DNA of 64,000 nucleotides from G963669295 sp963669295 (GCA_963669295.1 OY769938.1:3472001-3536000), one strand, 5' to 3'. Counted from the first letter of the stretch, positions 33,754 through 43,201 are shown. The notes: generated by a model from the sequence alone, not told the origin. Numbers and translations: made by a program.

Positions 33754-36185
33754 TGCGTTTTAAGGTATGAAAGTACAATAAATCCATCGCTATTAATACG
33801 CCCCTTTTGGTGAGTGATGAACCAATTGCGATGAAAGTACTTCCGTGTTAATTGGATGTCGTTGAGGTACGATTCAATAACATTGGCTCCTTTTACCAGT
33901 AAAATCCCTTCTTCATTGGGAGGCAATTCCTCGTCTAAATTTTCAGGGTTTACGGCTTTAACAGCTACACCGGGCAATGGCCTGCCCACCGTATGTGCTT
34001 CTGTACCGGGTTGGGTAATTGATTTGCCTGCCACATCTTTGCCCACAAAATCAGGAGTGTTTACCGCAATGATAGGAGCGCATTCGGGAAGTCCAAAGCT
34101 TTCGCGAATGGTAATGCCCAACTCCGATTGAATGGTGGCTTTAAACGCTGCATCAGCTTGTTCTTCGCCTGTGATGATGTGGGCTACCTCTTTCCAGGTT
34201 TCAGTAGGCAATTGGGCATGCAGTTGTTTGATCAAATCAATCTTTCCCAACACAATATTGATAGGATGCTGCTGCATGGTGGTAGCAATGTTTTCCATGG
34301 TATTGCTGTTGGGAAAAACCACTTGCATGCCTACTAAAATAGGCAACCAAAGGTCGAGGGTATACCCATAGGCATGGTAAAAAGGCATCAGCCCCAGCAT
34401 CGATTGTTGCGATTCAAGATGATATACCTGTCGCAATCCGGCAATGTTGGCCAGGATGTTTTGATGGGTGATGGGGATGCCCTTAAAGAACCCATCCGAA
34501 CCTCGTTCAAATACAATGGTAGCAATGTCGTTTTTGGTAAGAATTCTACCATCAGGCAAAGCGTTGGCGTTGTTGGGGTTGACGTGGTATTGTTTGCTGT
34601 CGCTCAACTCCGCAAATAAAGTAGCGGTTAGCAGTGTGCGGTTAACATGGTTAAGGATGTAGGTGTTGTTGAGTTCATTGGTGGTAATGATGGTATTCAA
34701 TTGAGCCTTGTTCACCACAAAGAAATGTTCTTCATTGGTGAACGCAGGATCGATGTTTACAGTGGTCTTGCCCAGCAGTATCAGTGCCAGGTTCACCACC
34801 ACGTTCTCGACGGATTTGGGAAGCATTACCCCTACATGTTGTTCGTGCAAGATGTCTTCCTGTAACCTGCCGGCCAACAGCTTGGCTTGCTTCAATACTT
34901 GTCGGTACGTTTTGCTGCCTTGCGCATCGCTTACAAAAGCACGCTGACTGTGTTTTTTGGTGGCGGCAATGAAGTGTCGTCCAAGGGTGTCGTTTTCTTT
35001 TATTCGATGTTCGAATGCATTGGCATTCAATTCTTGAACACGTTGCCTGATGGTAAATGCACTGCTGTTTGCAGGAGAAGGTTTTCCTATGCTGATGGTG
35101 ACTCGTTTGCGCAATGCTTTTAAGTTGAACTTTACATTGCCTCTGCCTACCACGTAGGTGAATGGAGTGCCTAATACCCCATCCATGTGCAACGGAATGA
35201 TGGGGGCGTCAATGCCTTTGGCAATGTGTTCAATGCCCTTCTTAAATTCTAGCAAATGTCCATTTCTACTGATTTGCCCTTCTGCAAAGATGCATACCAA
35301 ATGGCCGTTGTTAATCTCGCGCTGGCACGCTTCATTGAATCGATCCAATCCTTGCTTGCCCTCTCGTGGAGAAATGGGAATCATGTTCAACCGCTTCATC
35401 AACCAATGCAATAAGGGGTGTTCGTATACCTCTTTTAGCATCACAAAACGTACCTGGCGTGGTACGCTGGCTACGATGAGAAAAGAGTCCATAAACGACA
35501 AGTGGTTGGCCACCAGTAAAGCTCCCGTTTTTTGAGGGATATGGTGCCCATCTACTACTTTGATTTTATAGATGAACCGTGCAATGGAATAAAAGATGAA
35601 CCGCAGCAACATGGCCGGGATGTTGAACAGGGTGATGAAAGTAGCTATCCATGCCATGCAAGCAATTACTGTAAAGCCAGTTTTCCAACTTCCAGCAGTG
35701 GTGAAGAATGCAAAGCACCCTGATGAAATAACAATGAATACAATGGCCAGCAAGGCTTCTTTTACATCAATAATGTTGTTGAAGCGATGCCCATTGATGC
35801 GTGCTTTGAACCAGGCCATAATAGGTACCGCAAACACGCTGCATAAAAAGCCTGCAGGAATGGCCCAGCCAATAATGCCGGCAGTAGATAGGTCGGCAAA
35901 TGCTAAAACAGTGGTGCAAATGCTGAGTCCGAGCCCGCCAATAGGCGCCATGCCCAATTCAATGCGCTTACGTGCAGTACGACGGGTCAACACAACACCA
36001 AGGCCTATGGCAGCAGCAATAGACAATGTAATGCCTGTAGCTACCGCACCAGTTACTTGCAATACAGTAAAACAATACAATGCTGTAGTAAACAACAACA
36101 TTGAGGCGATGAGCCAAAAGGCTGCAATGCCCAACAAAGAGTAGGCGATGCCTTTGATTGCTTTAGGACGATGTTTCTTTCCCAT
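33750..36185 (-). CDS. Aas-type bifunctional acyltransferase/acyl-ACP synthetase fusion
   Basis: The 811-residue product combines an N-terminal block of about six membrane segments (residues 1-200), a PlsC-type acyltransferase (about 205-380; NHLSFMD catalytic HX4D and FAEGQISRNGHLLEF) and an AMP-binding adenylation domain (about 400-811; DGIFKGIPITHQN-like activation loop and MPFYHAYGYTLDLWLP). Aas re-acylates lysophospholipids. The N-terminal part looks like the C-terminal half of an LplT/MFS lysophospholipid transporter, so this is an LplT-Aas fusion with a shortened transporter. The adenylation P-loop region (IVFERGSDGFFKG) departs from the canonical STGxTGxPK, so activity of that domain is uncertain. 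First gene of the operon with TIGR02117. Confidence 0.85.
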   Translation of the reverse strand: MGKKHRPKAIKGIAYSLLGIAAFWLIASMLLFTTALYCFTVLQVTGAVATGITLSIAAAIGLGVVLTRRTARKRIELGMAPIGGLGLSICTTVLAFADLSTAGIIGWAIPAGFLCSVFAVPIMAWFKARINGHRFNNIIDVKEALLAIVFIVISSGCFAFFTTAGSWKTGFTVIACMAWIATFITLFNIPAMLLRFIFYSIARFIYKIKVVDGHHIPQKTGALLVANHLSFMDSFLIVASVPRQVRFVMLKEVYEHPLLHWLMKRLNMIPISPREGKQGLDRFNEACQREINNGHLVCIFAEGQISRNGHLLEFKKGIEHIAKGIDAPIIPLHMDGVLGTPFTYVVGRGNVKFNLKALRKRVTISIGKPSPANSSAFTIRQRVQELNANAFEHRIKENDTLGRHFIAATKKHSQRAFVSDAQGSKTYRQVLKQAKLLAGRLQEDILHEQHVGVMLPKSVENVVVNLALILLGKTTVNIDPAFTNEEHFFVVNKAQLNTIITTNELNNTYILNHVNRTLLTATLFAELSDSKQYHVNPNNANALPDGRILTKNDIATIVFERGSDGFFKGIPITHQNILANIAGLRQVYHLESQQSMLGLMPFYHAYGYTLDLWLPILVGMQVVFPNSNTMENIATTMQQHPINIVLGKIDLIKQLHAQLPTETWKEVAHIITGEEQADAAFKATIQSELGITIRESFGLPECAPIIAVNTPDFVGKDVAGKSITQPGTEAHTVGRPLPGVAVKAVNPENLDEELPPNEEGILLVKGANVIESYLNDIQLTRKYFHRNWFITHQKGRINSDGFIVLSYLKTH

Positions 36186-36212
36186 GATTACGCGGGTTTC
36201 TTGTTAGCAGTA

Positions 36213-36243
36213 CAAACATAGAACCATTGTAGCACTGCTTCAA
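36213..36243 (-). promoter_or_regulatory. Bacteroidetes-type promoter of the Aas operon
   Basis: On the minus strand TTG (36243-36241) and TATGTTTG (36220-36213, exact TAnnTTTG) are separated by 20 bases. The start codon is 27 bases downstream of the -7 element. Confidence 0.6.
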
Positions 36244-36347
36244 GCAAAAAACCAGGATATGCGGACTTTATAATATTGTTTTATATGCTTGAATTGCTCT
36301 TGAAATATAAAATTACTAAATTGAACACGTACTTTTATAGCTGCATA

Positions 36348-37865
36348 ATGGATAACCTAAAAGCGATTATTACCACCTTAACAGAGGAAGATAAAAAGGA
36401 ATTTCGAATTTTCATCAATCGCCAAAAGAGGAAGCGCAACCGCAAAGACCTCGACCTCTTTGAAATTTTGAATGAGGAGGAAGACTACAGGCCTACAGAA
36501 ATTATCCTTAAACTTTACAATAAGTACAACAGGGAGGCTTACCATGCATTGCGTAAAAGATTGATTCGCCACCTCATGGATTTTGTGGTGTTGAAACGCA
36601 TGGATGATGATACCACCACGGCATCATCGCTGATGGGGATGCTTTCGCTTTCCCGGTATTTGTTTGATAAAGCCAGCGACCGGTTGGGGTGGATGTTCTT
36701 AAAAAAGGCAGAGGTGCTGGCGGTGGCCAACGAGCAATACGATTTGTTGAATGCGGTGTATAACTTACAAATAGAAAAAGCCAACAGCGAATTTGCCAAT
36801 CCTTTGGATGAAATCATTGAAAAGCGCAATGCCAATAAGCAGTTGGCAGATGAGGAGGAGCGAGGCACCATTGCTACCAGCATCATTAAGTTAAAGCTGG
36901 AAGAGGTGCGTTTGAGTGGGGAAGAAATAGGGTTTGATGGCATCATACAACGGGTATTGAAGGAGTACGATTTATCGGAAACCATGGCCAAACGCCCTAA
37001 GCTGTTGTATAACATTATGTCGATTACCCGTAGTGCGATGTTGGCCAAGAAAGATTTTTATTCGTTCGAGCCTTACATCATCAAGCAATACCACCATGTA
37101 AACAAGCAATACGGGTTTTCGAAAGCCAACCATTATTACAAATTGAGCTTGTTGTACATGATTGCCCACGTGCTTTATCGCAACAGGAAATTTGAAAAGT
37201 GCATTGAGTACCTCGATGAGTTGTTGGTTGATATCATGGCCCATAACCGTTCGCACTACCTCACCTTTTACCCCAAATACATTGCGCTGCTGGCCGCAGT
37301 AAAAAGCTACCAGGGCAATAACCATGAAGCGGTAGAGATTATTGAAATGGCATTGGGCGAAAAGGAGGTAAAGCTCAGCACCTACGATGATTTGAATGCA
37401 CGACTTAACCTGAGTGTGTACTACTTCCAGCAAGAAGATTTTTCGAAGGCGGTAAAAGCATTGCTAAGCATTCATCATACTGATAAGTGGTGCGAAAAGA
37501 AGATGGGAAGAGAGTGGGTGTTAAAGAAGAACATGATTGAGTTGATCATTCAATACGAATTGGGCAACGACGACATTGCCATTAACCGCATACGTTCCAT
37601 CGAACGGTCGTTTGGCGATTTCTTTGAACAGCCCATTCATCAGCGGCAACGTGCGCGTCAGTTCATTGGGTTCATGAAGCGCTTCATTAACGACCCTCAT
37701 TGGGTACGAAGCGATGAGTATAAGAACAATGTAGACCTTATGTTAAAAAGTATTCCTGAAGAGCAGGAAGACATCCAGGCCATGGCCTTTTACAGTTGGT
37801 TGAAGTCGAAAATGTTGAACCGAAATTACTACGAGGTATTGCTCGAAACGGTGCATCGCGACTAG
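36348..37865 (+). CDS. Uncharacterised helical-repeat protein (paralogue of the gene at 47099)
   Basis: The 505-residue, cytosolic, strongly helical product has no named domain that I recognise. It is a distant paralogue of the protein at 47099: both begin with a motif of the form LTxxEKxxFxxF followed by a basic stretch, LFxxLN, and KLYNK/KLND, with a later LRKRLxxHL/LKKYLxxQV. The pattern of helices of 35-40 residues (YEFYAM-like, LDELLVDIMAHNRSHYLTF) suggests TPR-like superhelix. The start at 36348 matches the paralogue's N-terminus; an upstream Met at 36276 adds an unmatched extension. No enzyme motif; perhaps a scaffold or regulator. Confidence 0.7.
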   Translation: MDNLKAIITTLTEEDKKEFRIFINRQKRKRNRKDLDLFEILNEEEDYRPTEIILKLYNKYNREAYHALRKRLIRHLMDFVVLKRMDDDTTTASSLMGMLSLSRYLFDKASDRLGWMFLKKAEVLAVANEQYDLLNAVYNLQIEKANSEFANPLDEIIEKRNANKQLADEEERGTIATSIIKLKLEEVRLSGEEIGFDGIIQRVLKEYDLSETMAKRPKLLYNIMSITRSAMLAKKDFYSFEPYIIKQYHHVNKQYGFSKANHYYKLSLLYMIAHVLYRNRKFEKCIEYLDELLVDIMAHNRSHYLTFYPKYIALLAAVKSYQGNNHEAVEIIEMALGEKEVKLSTYDDLNARLNLSVYYFQQEDFSKAVKALLSIHHTDKWCEKKMGREWVLKKNMIELIIQYELGNDDIAINRIRSIERSFGDFFEQPIHQRQRARQFIGFMKRFINDPHWVRSDEYKNNVDLMLKSIPEEQEDIQAMAFYSWLKSKMLNRNYYEVLLETVHRD

Positions 37866-39022
37866 CGGCTTAGGATAACAAATTCTACCCTTCGATTTTG
37901 TTCGCGTCCTTCGGCCGTGTCGTTGGTGGCCACCGGTACTTTACTTCCAAACCCTTTTGATGTGAGTCGGTTGGCAGCAATGCCTTGTTCAATTAAATAG
38001 TTGACCACTGCTTGTGCCCTGTTTTCAGACAATGCCTGGTTGTCGTCGTCATTGCCCTGGTTGTCGGTGTGTCCGTTTACTTGAATCACTGCTTCGGGTT
38101 GTTGTTGCAACAGTTGCAGCAGTTTTTCCAATTCTTCGAAAGAGGCGGGCAGGAGTGCCGATTTGGCTGTTTCAAAGAAGATGTTGTTCAGTACAATCGT
38201 TTCGCCCACTGCATAGGTCTCAGTAGCATCGTCTACTGTTTCGCCAGGAGGAGAGCAGTCGCAAGTGCCTTCGCTGGTGAGTGGTGCCAGGCACAAGGCA
38301 TCAAAATAAAAACGCACCCTAAACAGGTCTTTGTACCGCTCTTTAAGGTATTCGCGCTGCTGCTTACGGAACTGTGCATTTTCTTTTTCTTGTTTCTTTT
38401 TGCTCTTTTTTTTCTTGTTGCTAAAGTCGGGATAAAAGCTTGGGGCAGGGGCAGTAGGTTTCGTCTGGTCGAGGTTGCGAAACCCCATCTTTTCGTTGAA
38501 GTAGCCGATCAGCAAAAAAACTTCGTTGCCCGAAGCGGTGTAGTTCGTTTCCATAGCAGTCCATGAAAACATGCCTGTATCTGGCAATGGAAAAACCACC
38601 CGGTGTTCGAGTTGGGTGGGCGATAGTTCTTGCAAGGTACGGTCTTCCTTGTTGTTGGAGAAGTACCAGTGTATGGCATCCATGTTATCGGGGTTCTTGT
38701 TGCTGCTTACCCGTTCGCGTACCATCATCTTCAGCCGGTACTTTTGGCCTGCTACCAATGGCTCATGTAATCGAACAATGAGGCGTTCATTGATGTCTCC
38801 ACCTTCCTGGTAATTGGCAATGCACAATCCATTATAGCATTCGCCATTGTGGGCACCTCCGTCGGTGCGGGCATCTACAGTAAAATGGTAGTAGGGGGGA
38901 TTGGGCTGCCCCCATTCGGTTACCCGCCCTTCTACATGTTCCTCGAAGTTAGGATTGGGAATTAAGTTTTGCCCCACCGCAGTAAGTGGCAGCAATAATA
39001 TGGCAGTAAGTATGCGATTCAT
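37862..39022 (-). CDS. OmpA-family outer-membrane lipoprotein-like protein
   Basis: The 386-residue product has a signal peptide (ILTAILLLPLTAVGQ), an N-terminal beta-rich carbohydrate-binding-like part (LIPNPNFEEHVEGRVTEWGQ, typical of a CBM-like galactose-binding fold), a Lys-rich linker around 205-225, and a C-terminal OmpA/MotB peptidoglycan-binding domain: VIQVNGHTDNQGND, LSENRAQAVVNYLIEQGI and FGSKVPVATNDTAEGREQNR. It anchors the outer membrane or a surface structure to peptidoglycan. It is convergent with the upstream helical-repeat gene (four-base overlap). Confidence 0.9.
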   Translation of the reverse strand: MNRILTAILLLPLTAVGQNLIPNPNFEEHVEGRVTEWGQPNPPYYHFTVDARTDGGAHNGECYNGLCIANYQEGGDINERLIVRLHEPLVAGQKYRLKMMVRERVSSNKNPDNMDAIHWYFSNNKEDRTLQELSPTQLEHRVVFPLPDTGMFSWTAMETNYTASGNEVFLLIGYFNEKMGFRNLDQTKPTAPAPSFYPDFSNKKKKSKKKQEKENAQFRKQQREYLKERYKDLFRVRFYFDALCLAPLTSEGTCDCSPPGETVDDATETYAVGETIVLNNIFFETAKSALLPASFEELEKLLQLLQQQPEAVIQVNGHTDNQGNDDDNQALSENRAQAVVNYLIEQGIAANRLTSKGFGSKVPVATNDTAEGREQNRRVEFVILSR

Positions 39023-39128
39023 GGTTTTCCTTGCTTGTTGTATAACGATGAAACAAGCAAAAATGATACAGCAGATCTGGTAATATTTAAAACAGCAATT
39101 GCAATTACCTCGTGTTTAAGGCATTAGC

Positions 39129-40055
39129 TTACCAGTTGGAATTGGTGTACAACATCAATTCAATTTCGCCCGAAAGCGATGGCTCATGCGTTTTTTCTTG
39201 TGGTGGAATGTGGATATGATTCAGCACCTGCTTCAGCACCTCGGGGTTTCTGATAATGCGGTTGTGTCCAAGCTCTTTGCTCCAATAATGCGTGGCATTA
39301 GGCATTACTTCTAACAAGGCTTCGGCATGATAAATGGGAGCCTCCATGTCGTTTTCATCGTGTATGATGAGAGGCGACGGAGGAGTAATGCGTTGTGCAA
39401 TGTACTCGGCCGAAAGCGACTTGAAGTTGAGGTTGAATTGCTGCTGAATGTAATCGGCAATGTATTGCCCTTGTTGGTCTTTGGCGTTTAAGCGCGATAA
39501 AAACTCGCGCAGGATGCCATCGCTTACTGCTGGGGTGCTGATGGTGATGGTATGGTTGGTTTGTAGGCCCAGCTCCAACGCCAACAAGGTAGCAGCTCCG
39601 CCCAGCGAATGGCCAATAATAGCATGAACATTGCCTACTGCATCGCCAAGTGCTTTTAATGCTTTGGCAAAATGCAATAAATGCGTGCGTTTTCCTGGCG
39701 ATTTTCCATGGGCAGGAGCGTCGAGGGCTACTACCTGGTAGCCAGCTTCCGTAAGTGGAACGACCCACTCGCTGATTTGTGTTCCTCTGCCCGCCCAGCC
39801 GTGCATGAATAAAACAACAGGACCTTTCCCCCAACTGTATGCTTGAAGCGAAGTTCCATTGTACTGAAAAGAAAAGGTTTTGGCTGCTGCCAATGCTGTT
39901 GCTTCTCGTTCCGGCAATGGGAAGCGCATAGGGGTAAAGAATAATCGAATTGCCCACCGGTGTGCCAACCCCGGAAAAAGGGTTTCCAGCTTAGGGAACG
40001 ACCATCGAATAAAACGAAACAATGGAGGAATTTTGTACGGTTGTTTTTGTGCCAT
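39129..40055 (-). CDS. Alpha/beta-hydrolase
   Basis: The 308-residue product is a serine hydrolase of the alpha/beta fold: GPVVLFMHGWAGRGTQ (oxyanion HG), VVALDAPAHGKSPGKR, nucleophile elbow HAIIGHSLGGAATLLALE with GHSLGG, and LIIHDENDMEAP (acid) plus KELGHNRIIRNPEVL (His) near the end. It has no signal peptide. The start at 40055 follows the operator palindrome by 14 bases; an upstream Met at 40076 would place the operator within the coding sequence. The gene lies downstream of a TetR regulator and has its own copy of the operator, so it is the likely regulated target. Substrate unknown (ester or lipid). Confidence 0.9.
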   Translation of the reverse strand: MAQKQPYKIPPLFRFIRWSFPKLETLFPGLAHRWAIRLFFTPMRFPLPEREATALAAAKTFSFQYNGTSLQAYSWGKGPVVLFMHGWAGRGTQISEWVVPLTEAGYQVVALDAPAHGKSPGKRTHLLHFAKALKALGDAVGNVHAIIGHSLGGAATLLALELGLQTNHTITISTPAVSDGILREFLSRLNAKDQQGQYIADYIQQQFNLNFKSLSAEYIAQRITPPSPLIIHDENDMEAPIYHAEALLEVMPNATHYWSKELGHNRIIRNPEVLKQVLNHIHIPPQEKTHEPSLSGEIELMLYTNSNW

Positions 40056-40069
40056 TTCGTTATATTTAA

Positions 40070-40083
40070 AGACCAATCGGTCT
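40070..40083. promoter_or_regulatory. TetR operator copy 1
   Basis: AGACCAATCGGTCT, arms AGACC and GGTCT; the flanking bases extend the dyad to AAAGACC/GGTCTTT. It lies between the TetR stop and the hydrolase start codon and is identical to the copy at 40700, so both are likely bound by the encoded TetR protein. Confidence 0.75.
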
Positions 40084-40102
40084 TTTTTTTAGTTAAAAAA
40101 AT

Positions 40103-40693
40103 TTACGCAAGTAGCGTCGTGTCAATGTATTGCTCTAAAAAGCGAGCTGCAGTTTGCATGTATTGATCTTCTTTGTTGATGCGCGACATGACTATGGCTC
40201 CCTTTAGGGTAGATAAAATAAGGGTGGCTACTTCTTCGCTATTCACTGGTTTAAACTCTCCATTGGCAATGCCTTCATCGATCTTAATGGTTACATAGGT
40301 GTGCAATGTTTTAATGCCTTCAATCGATCGTTGCGTGAGTTCTGGATGCGAATCGGTAGCATCTACAGCAGTGTTCACTACCGGGCATCCTCCTTTTATT
40401 ACCGGTTGGTACAAAAAGCTTTTGTAAACGGCAATGATGGATTTTAGCTTATCGCTGGAGGTTTTGTCCTGGTCGAGTCGTTCGCGAAACCGTTTCAATA
40501 TTTTTTGGAAGGAGTAGTCGTAGGCTGCCAGTGCAATTTCATCCTTGTTTTTGAAATGGTTGTAAATGCCTCCCTTCTTTAGCCCAGTGGCTTTCATGAT
40601 ATCGCTTAACGAGCAACCATGGTAGCCGTAAACATTAAAAAGTTCTGCCGACTTTGCTACAATTAATTCTCTTGTATTTGCGCCTTTTGACAT
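40103..40693 (-). CDS. TetR/AcrR-family transcriptional regulator
   Basis: The 196-residue product has the TetR N-terminal helix-turn-helix: TRELIVAKSAELFNVYGYHG and LSDIMKATGLKKGGIYNHFK, with the typical NHFKNKDEIA following. The C-terminal ligand-binding domain resembles the AcrR C-terminal group (PVIKGGCPVVNTAVDATDSHPEL). It should repress its own promoter and that of the neighbouring hydrolase: identical palindromes lie just before both genes. Its own promoter overlaps the palindrome at 40700. Ligand unknown; possibly a fatty acid or ester related to the hydrolase. Confidence 0.95.
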   Translation of the reverse strand: MSKGANTRELIVAKSAELFNVYGYHGCSLSDIMKATGLKKGGIYNHFKNKDEIALAAYDYSFQKILKRFRERLDQDKTSSDKLKSIIAVYKSFLYQPVIKGGCPVVNTAVDATDSHPELTQRSIEGIKTLHTYVTIKIDEGIANGEFKPVNSEEVATLILSTLKGAIVMSRINKEDQYMQTAARFLEQYIDTTLLA

Positions 40694-40699
40694 AATTTA

Positions 40700-40713
40700 A
40701 GACCAATCGGTCT
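40700..40713. promoter_or_regulatory. TetR operator copy 2, overlapping the TetR transcription start
   Basis: Same 14-base palindrome, AGACCAATCGGTCT, as at 40070. It directly abuts the -7 element at 40714-40721, so the predicted transcription start falls inside it; bound repressor would block initiation. The TetR start codon follows six bases further on. Confidence 0.75.
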
Positions 40714-40742
40714 CAAAGGTACGGAAAATTATGAAACTTCAA
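40714..40742 (-). promoter_or_regulatory. Bacteroidetes-type promoter of the TetR gene
   Basis: On the minus strand TTG (40742-40740) and TACCTTTG (40721-40714, exact TAnnTTTG) are separated by 18 bases. Confidence 0.65.
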
Positions 40743-40791
40743 AACCCAATAAAATGTATTAACTTTAAGTTGGAGTTTTTTTTCGATAGAC

Positions 40792-41736
40792 ATGATACCG
40801 GAAGTGAAGGCAGCACAAACTGATACAAGTGTAGCCAGCGATGCTGTGAAGGCATTGCTGTATTTCGACATCTTTAACTATCCGTTAAAGCTGGATGAGA
40901 TTAGGCAAAGCAGTCAATTGAATGGCACGTCGGATGAGGCACTGGTGAACGAATTAAAGGCATTAGAGGAGCAAGGGTGTTTGTACCGTTTTGGGGCTTA
41001 TTATGCTATGCAAAACGATGCTGCGTTGGTGCAAAAACGGGAGTTAGGAAATGTTCGTGCAGATCAACTGATGCGAAAAGCATACAAAATGTCGCGTTTC
41101 ATTGCTCGTTTCCCTTATGTGCGTGGGGTATTGTTGTCGGGATCCATCTCCAAAGGTTATATCGATGATGATGGCGATATTGATTACTTCATCATTACCG
41201 AACCCGGGCGATTGTGGTTGGCCCGTACCTGTTTGATTGCTTTTAAGAAAATTTTCTTGTTCAATTCCCGCAAGTACTTTTGCGTTAATTATTTTGTGGA
41301 TACCAACCACCTGGATATTGAGGAAAAGAACTTGTTTACTGCCATGGAGCTGGTAACGTTAATGCCTACTTATGGCAAGGATTATTACGAGCAGTTTTAC
41401 CACTGCAACCAATGGGCCAAAGCATACTACCCCAACTTTCCGATGCGCGATGCTAACGATGTGCAGGTACACAAAGCAGGTATTATCAAGCGTTTTCAGG
41501 AGTGGATGCTAAACAATAAATTGGGGAATGCGTTGGACCGTTATTTCATGAAGGTAACTGTGAACCATTGGAAGCGAAAATTTGAAAGCTTTGATGCCTC
41601 GCAATTTGACGTGGCCATGAAGTCGCGTCGTTATGTGTCTAAGCACCACCCTCAAAACTTTCAGAAGAAGGTCATCGACCGTTACCAGGAAAAAATTGAT
41701 GCTTTTGAAGCAAAACACAATATTTCGTTAAGTTAA
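40792..41736 (+). CDS. Nucleotidyltransferase-fold protein with helical N-terminal domain
   Basis: The 314-residue product combines an N-terminal winged-helix-like part (KALLYFDIFNYPLKLDEIRQ) with a minimal nucleotidyltransferase: GVLLSGSISKGYIDDDGDID carries the GS...DxD motif of the Pol-beta superfamily, continuing FIITEPGRLWLARTC. The rest is helical. Proteins with this N-terminal part recur in Bacteroidota clusters next to radical SAM and glycosyltransferase genes. It may transfer a nucleotide to a small molecule or lipid precursor. It is the first gene of the radical SAM/methyltransferase region and is followed after four bases by the first radical SAM gene. Confidence 0.75.
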   Translation: MIPEVKAAQTDTSVASDAVKALLYFDIFNYPLKLDEIRQSSQLNGTSDEALVNELKALEEQGCLYRFGAYYAMQNDAALVQKRELGNVRADQLMRKAYKMSRFIARFPYVRGVLLSGSISKGYIDDDGDIDYFIITEPGRLWLARTCLIAFKKIFLFNSRKYFCVNYFVDTNHLDIEEKNLFTAMELVTLMPTYGKDYYEQFYHCNQWAKAYYPNFPMRDANDVQVHKAGIIKRFQEWMLNNKLGNALDRYFMKVTVNHWKRKFESFDASQFDVAMKSRRYVSKHHPQNFQKKVIDRYQEKIDAFEAKHNISLS

Positions 41737-41740
41737 TGGC

Positions 41741-43201
41741 ATGAGTAAAATCCTGTTCACCCATTCTTACTTTTACCGGTTTGATGCCAAGCAGTGGAAC
41801 AACCATCAGCCTTATCCTCCTTTAGGTACCATTTATGCGGCAGCATACATGCGCGAGCAAGGTCATGAGGTAGCATTGTTTGATGTTAACTTAATAGAAA
41901 GCGAGCAGGCCATTGCACCAGTATTGGAAGAACAACAGCCCGATTACCTGGTGATTTACGACGATGGGTTTAACTACCTTACCAAGATGTGTTTAACCAC
42001 CATGCGTGAAGCCGCTTTTCGCATGTCGATGATGGCCAAAGCACAAGGGTGTAAAGTAATTGTTTGCAGTTCTGATTCTACCGATCATTTTGAAAAGTAC
42101 CTCGACAATGGAGCCGACTTCATTATTTTGGGAGAAGGGGAGTTGACGTTGAAGGAACTGGTAGCACATTTGGAACAGGGCGCTACCAACCACGATGCGG
42201 TAGGAGGAATTACCTTTCGCAAGGATGCTGAAACCATCAAAACACCGCGACGTAGCATTTTAAAAGAGCTGGACCTATTGCCCATGGCTGCATGGGACCT
42301 GGTGGATGTAGAGCAGTATAAGTCGATTTGGATGGAGCACCATGGTTATTTTGCCATGAACATTGCCACCACTCGTGGTTGTCCTTTTAAGTGTAACTGG
42401 TGCGCAAAACCCATTTACGGAAACCGTTACAATTCGCGTTCTCCACAAAGGGTAGTAGAAGAAATCGCATACCTGATTGACCATTACGGCCCTACCGATT
42501 TTTGGATGTGCGACGATATTTTTGGGTTGAAGCCAGGTTGGGTACAGGAGTTTCGCGACTTGCTGAAAGAACGTTCCTTATCGTTTCGTTATAAAATACA
42601 ATCGCGGGTAGATTTGTTGTTGCAGGAAGATACCATTGATGCGTTGGCCGAGTCGGGGTTATATGAAGTGTGGGTAGGTGCTGAATCGGGTTCGCAAAAA
42701 ATATTGGATGCCATGGATAAGGGCACCCAGTTGGAGCAAATTTATGAGGCTACCCGTTTGCTGAAAAAGAAGGGGGTGCGTGTGGCGTTCTTCCTACAAT
42801 TTGGCTACCTGGGTGAAACGAAAGAAGACATTGACCTCACCATTAAAATGTTGTTGGAGTTGATGCCCGACGACATTGGTATTTCTGTTTCGTACCCGTT
42901 GCCTGGTACCGGGTTTTATGAAAAGGTAAAAGAAGATTTGAAAGAAAAAGCCAATTGGACCGATTCCGACGATTTGGACATGATGTTTCAAGGTACTTAT
43001 AATCGCGAGTATTATAAACGACTGCACCGCTATGTGCATAAAACATACCGCAAGCACCAGGGCTACCAAAACATCAAACGCTTTTTTAAGCGGCCTTTTA
43101 AGAGCAATGCAGGGCAACTGCAATCGGCCATGTCTACGTTGTACTATGTGCCCACCGCTTACATCGATTCCATTAAGTTAAAGCACCTTGAATCGGCCTA
43201 A
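41741..43201 (+). CDS. B12-binding-domain radical SAM enzyme (copy 1)
   Basis: The 486-residue product has an N-terminal cobalamin-binding-type domain (about 1-165; YPPLGTIYAAAYMREQGHEV and VCSSDSTDHFEKYLDNGADFIILGEGE) and a radical SAM core whose [4Fe-4S] Cys are Cys214, Cys218 and Cys221 in RGCPFKCNWC. The C-terminal part VWVGAESGSQKILDAMDKGTQ is the usual SAM-binding continuation. Such enzymes methylate or rearrange unactivated carbons (BchE, HpnJ-like relatives). It is directly followed, with a one-base overlap, by a class I methyltransferase gene, a pairing repeated twice more in this region. Exact substrate unknown; the neighbours suggest a lipid or glycan. Confidence 0.9.
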   Translation: MSKILFTHSYFYRFDAKQWNNHQPYPPLGTIYAAAYMREQGHEVALFDVNLIESEQAIAPVLEEQQPDYLVIYDDGFNYLTKMCLTTMREAAFRMSMMAKAQGCKVIVCSSDSTDHFEKYLDNGADFIILGEGELTLKELVAHLEQGATNHDAVGGITFRKDAETIKTPRRSILKELDLLPMAAWDLVDVEQYKSIWMEHHGYFAMNIATTRGCPFKCNWCAKPIYGNRYNSRSPQRVVEEIAYLIDHYGPTDFWMCDDIFGLKPGWVQEFRDLLKERSLSFRYKIQSRVDLLLQEDTIDALAESGLYEVWVGAESGSQKILDAMDKGTQLEQIYEATRLLKKKGVRVAFFLQFGYLGETKEDIDLTIKMLLELMPDDIGISVSYPLPGTGFYEKVKEDLKEKANWTDSDDLDMMFQGTYNREYYKRLHRYVHKTYRKHQGYQNIKRFFKRPFKSNAGQLQSAMSTLYYVPTAYIDSIKLKHLESA

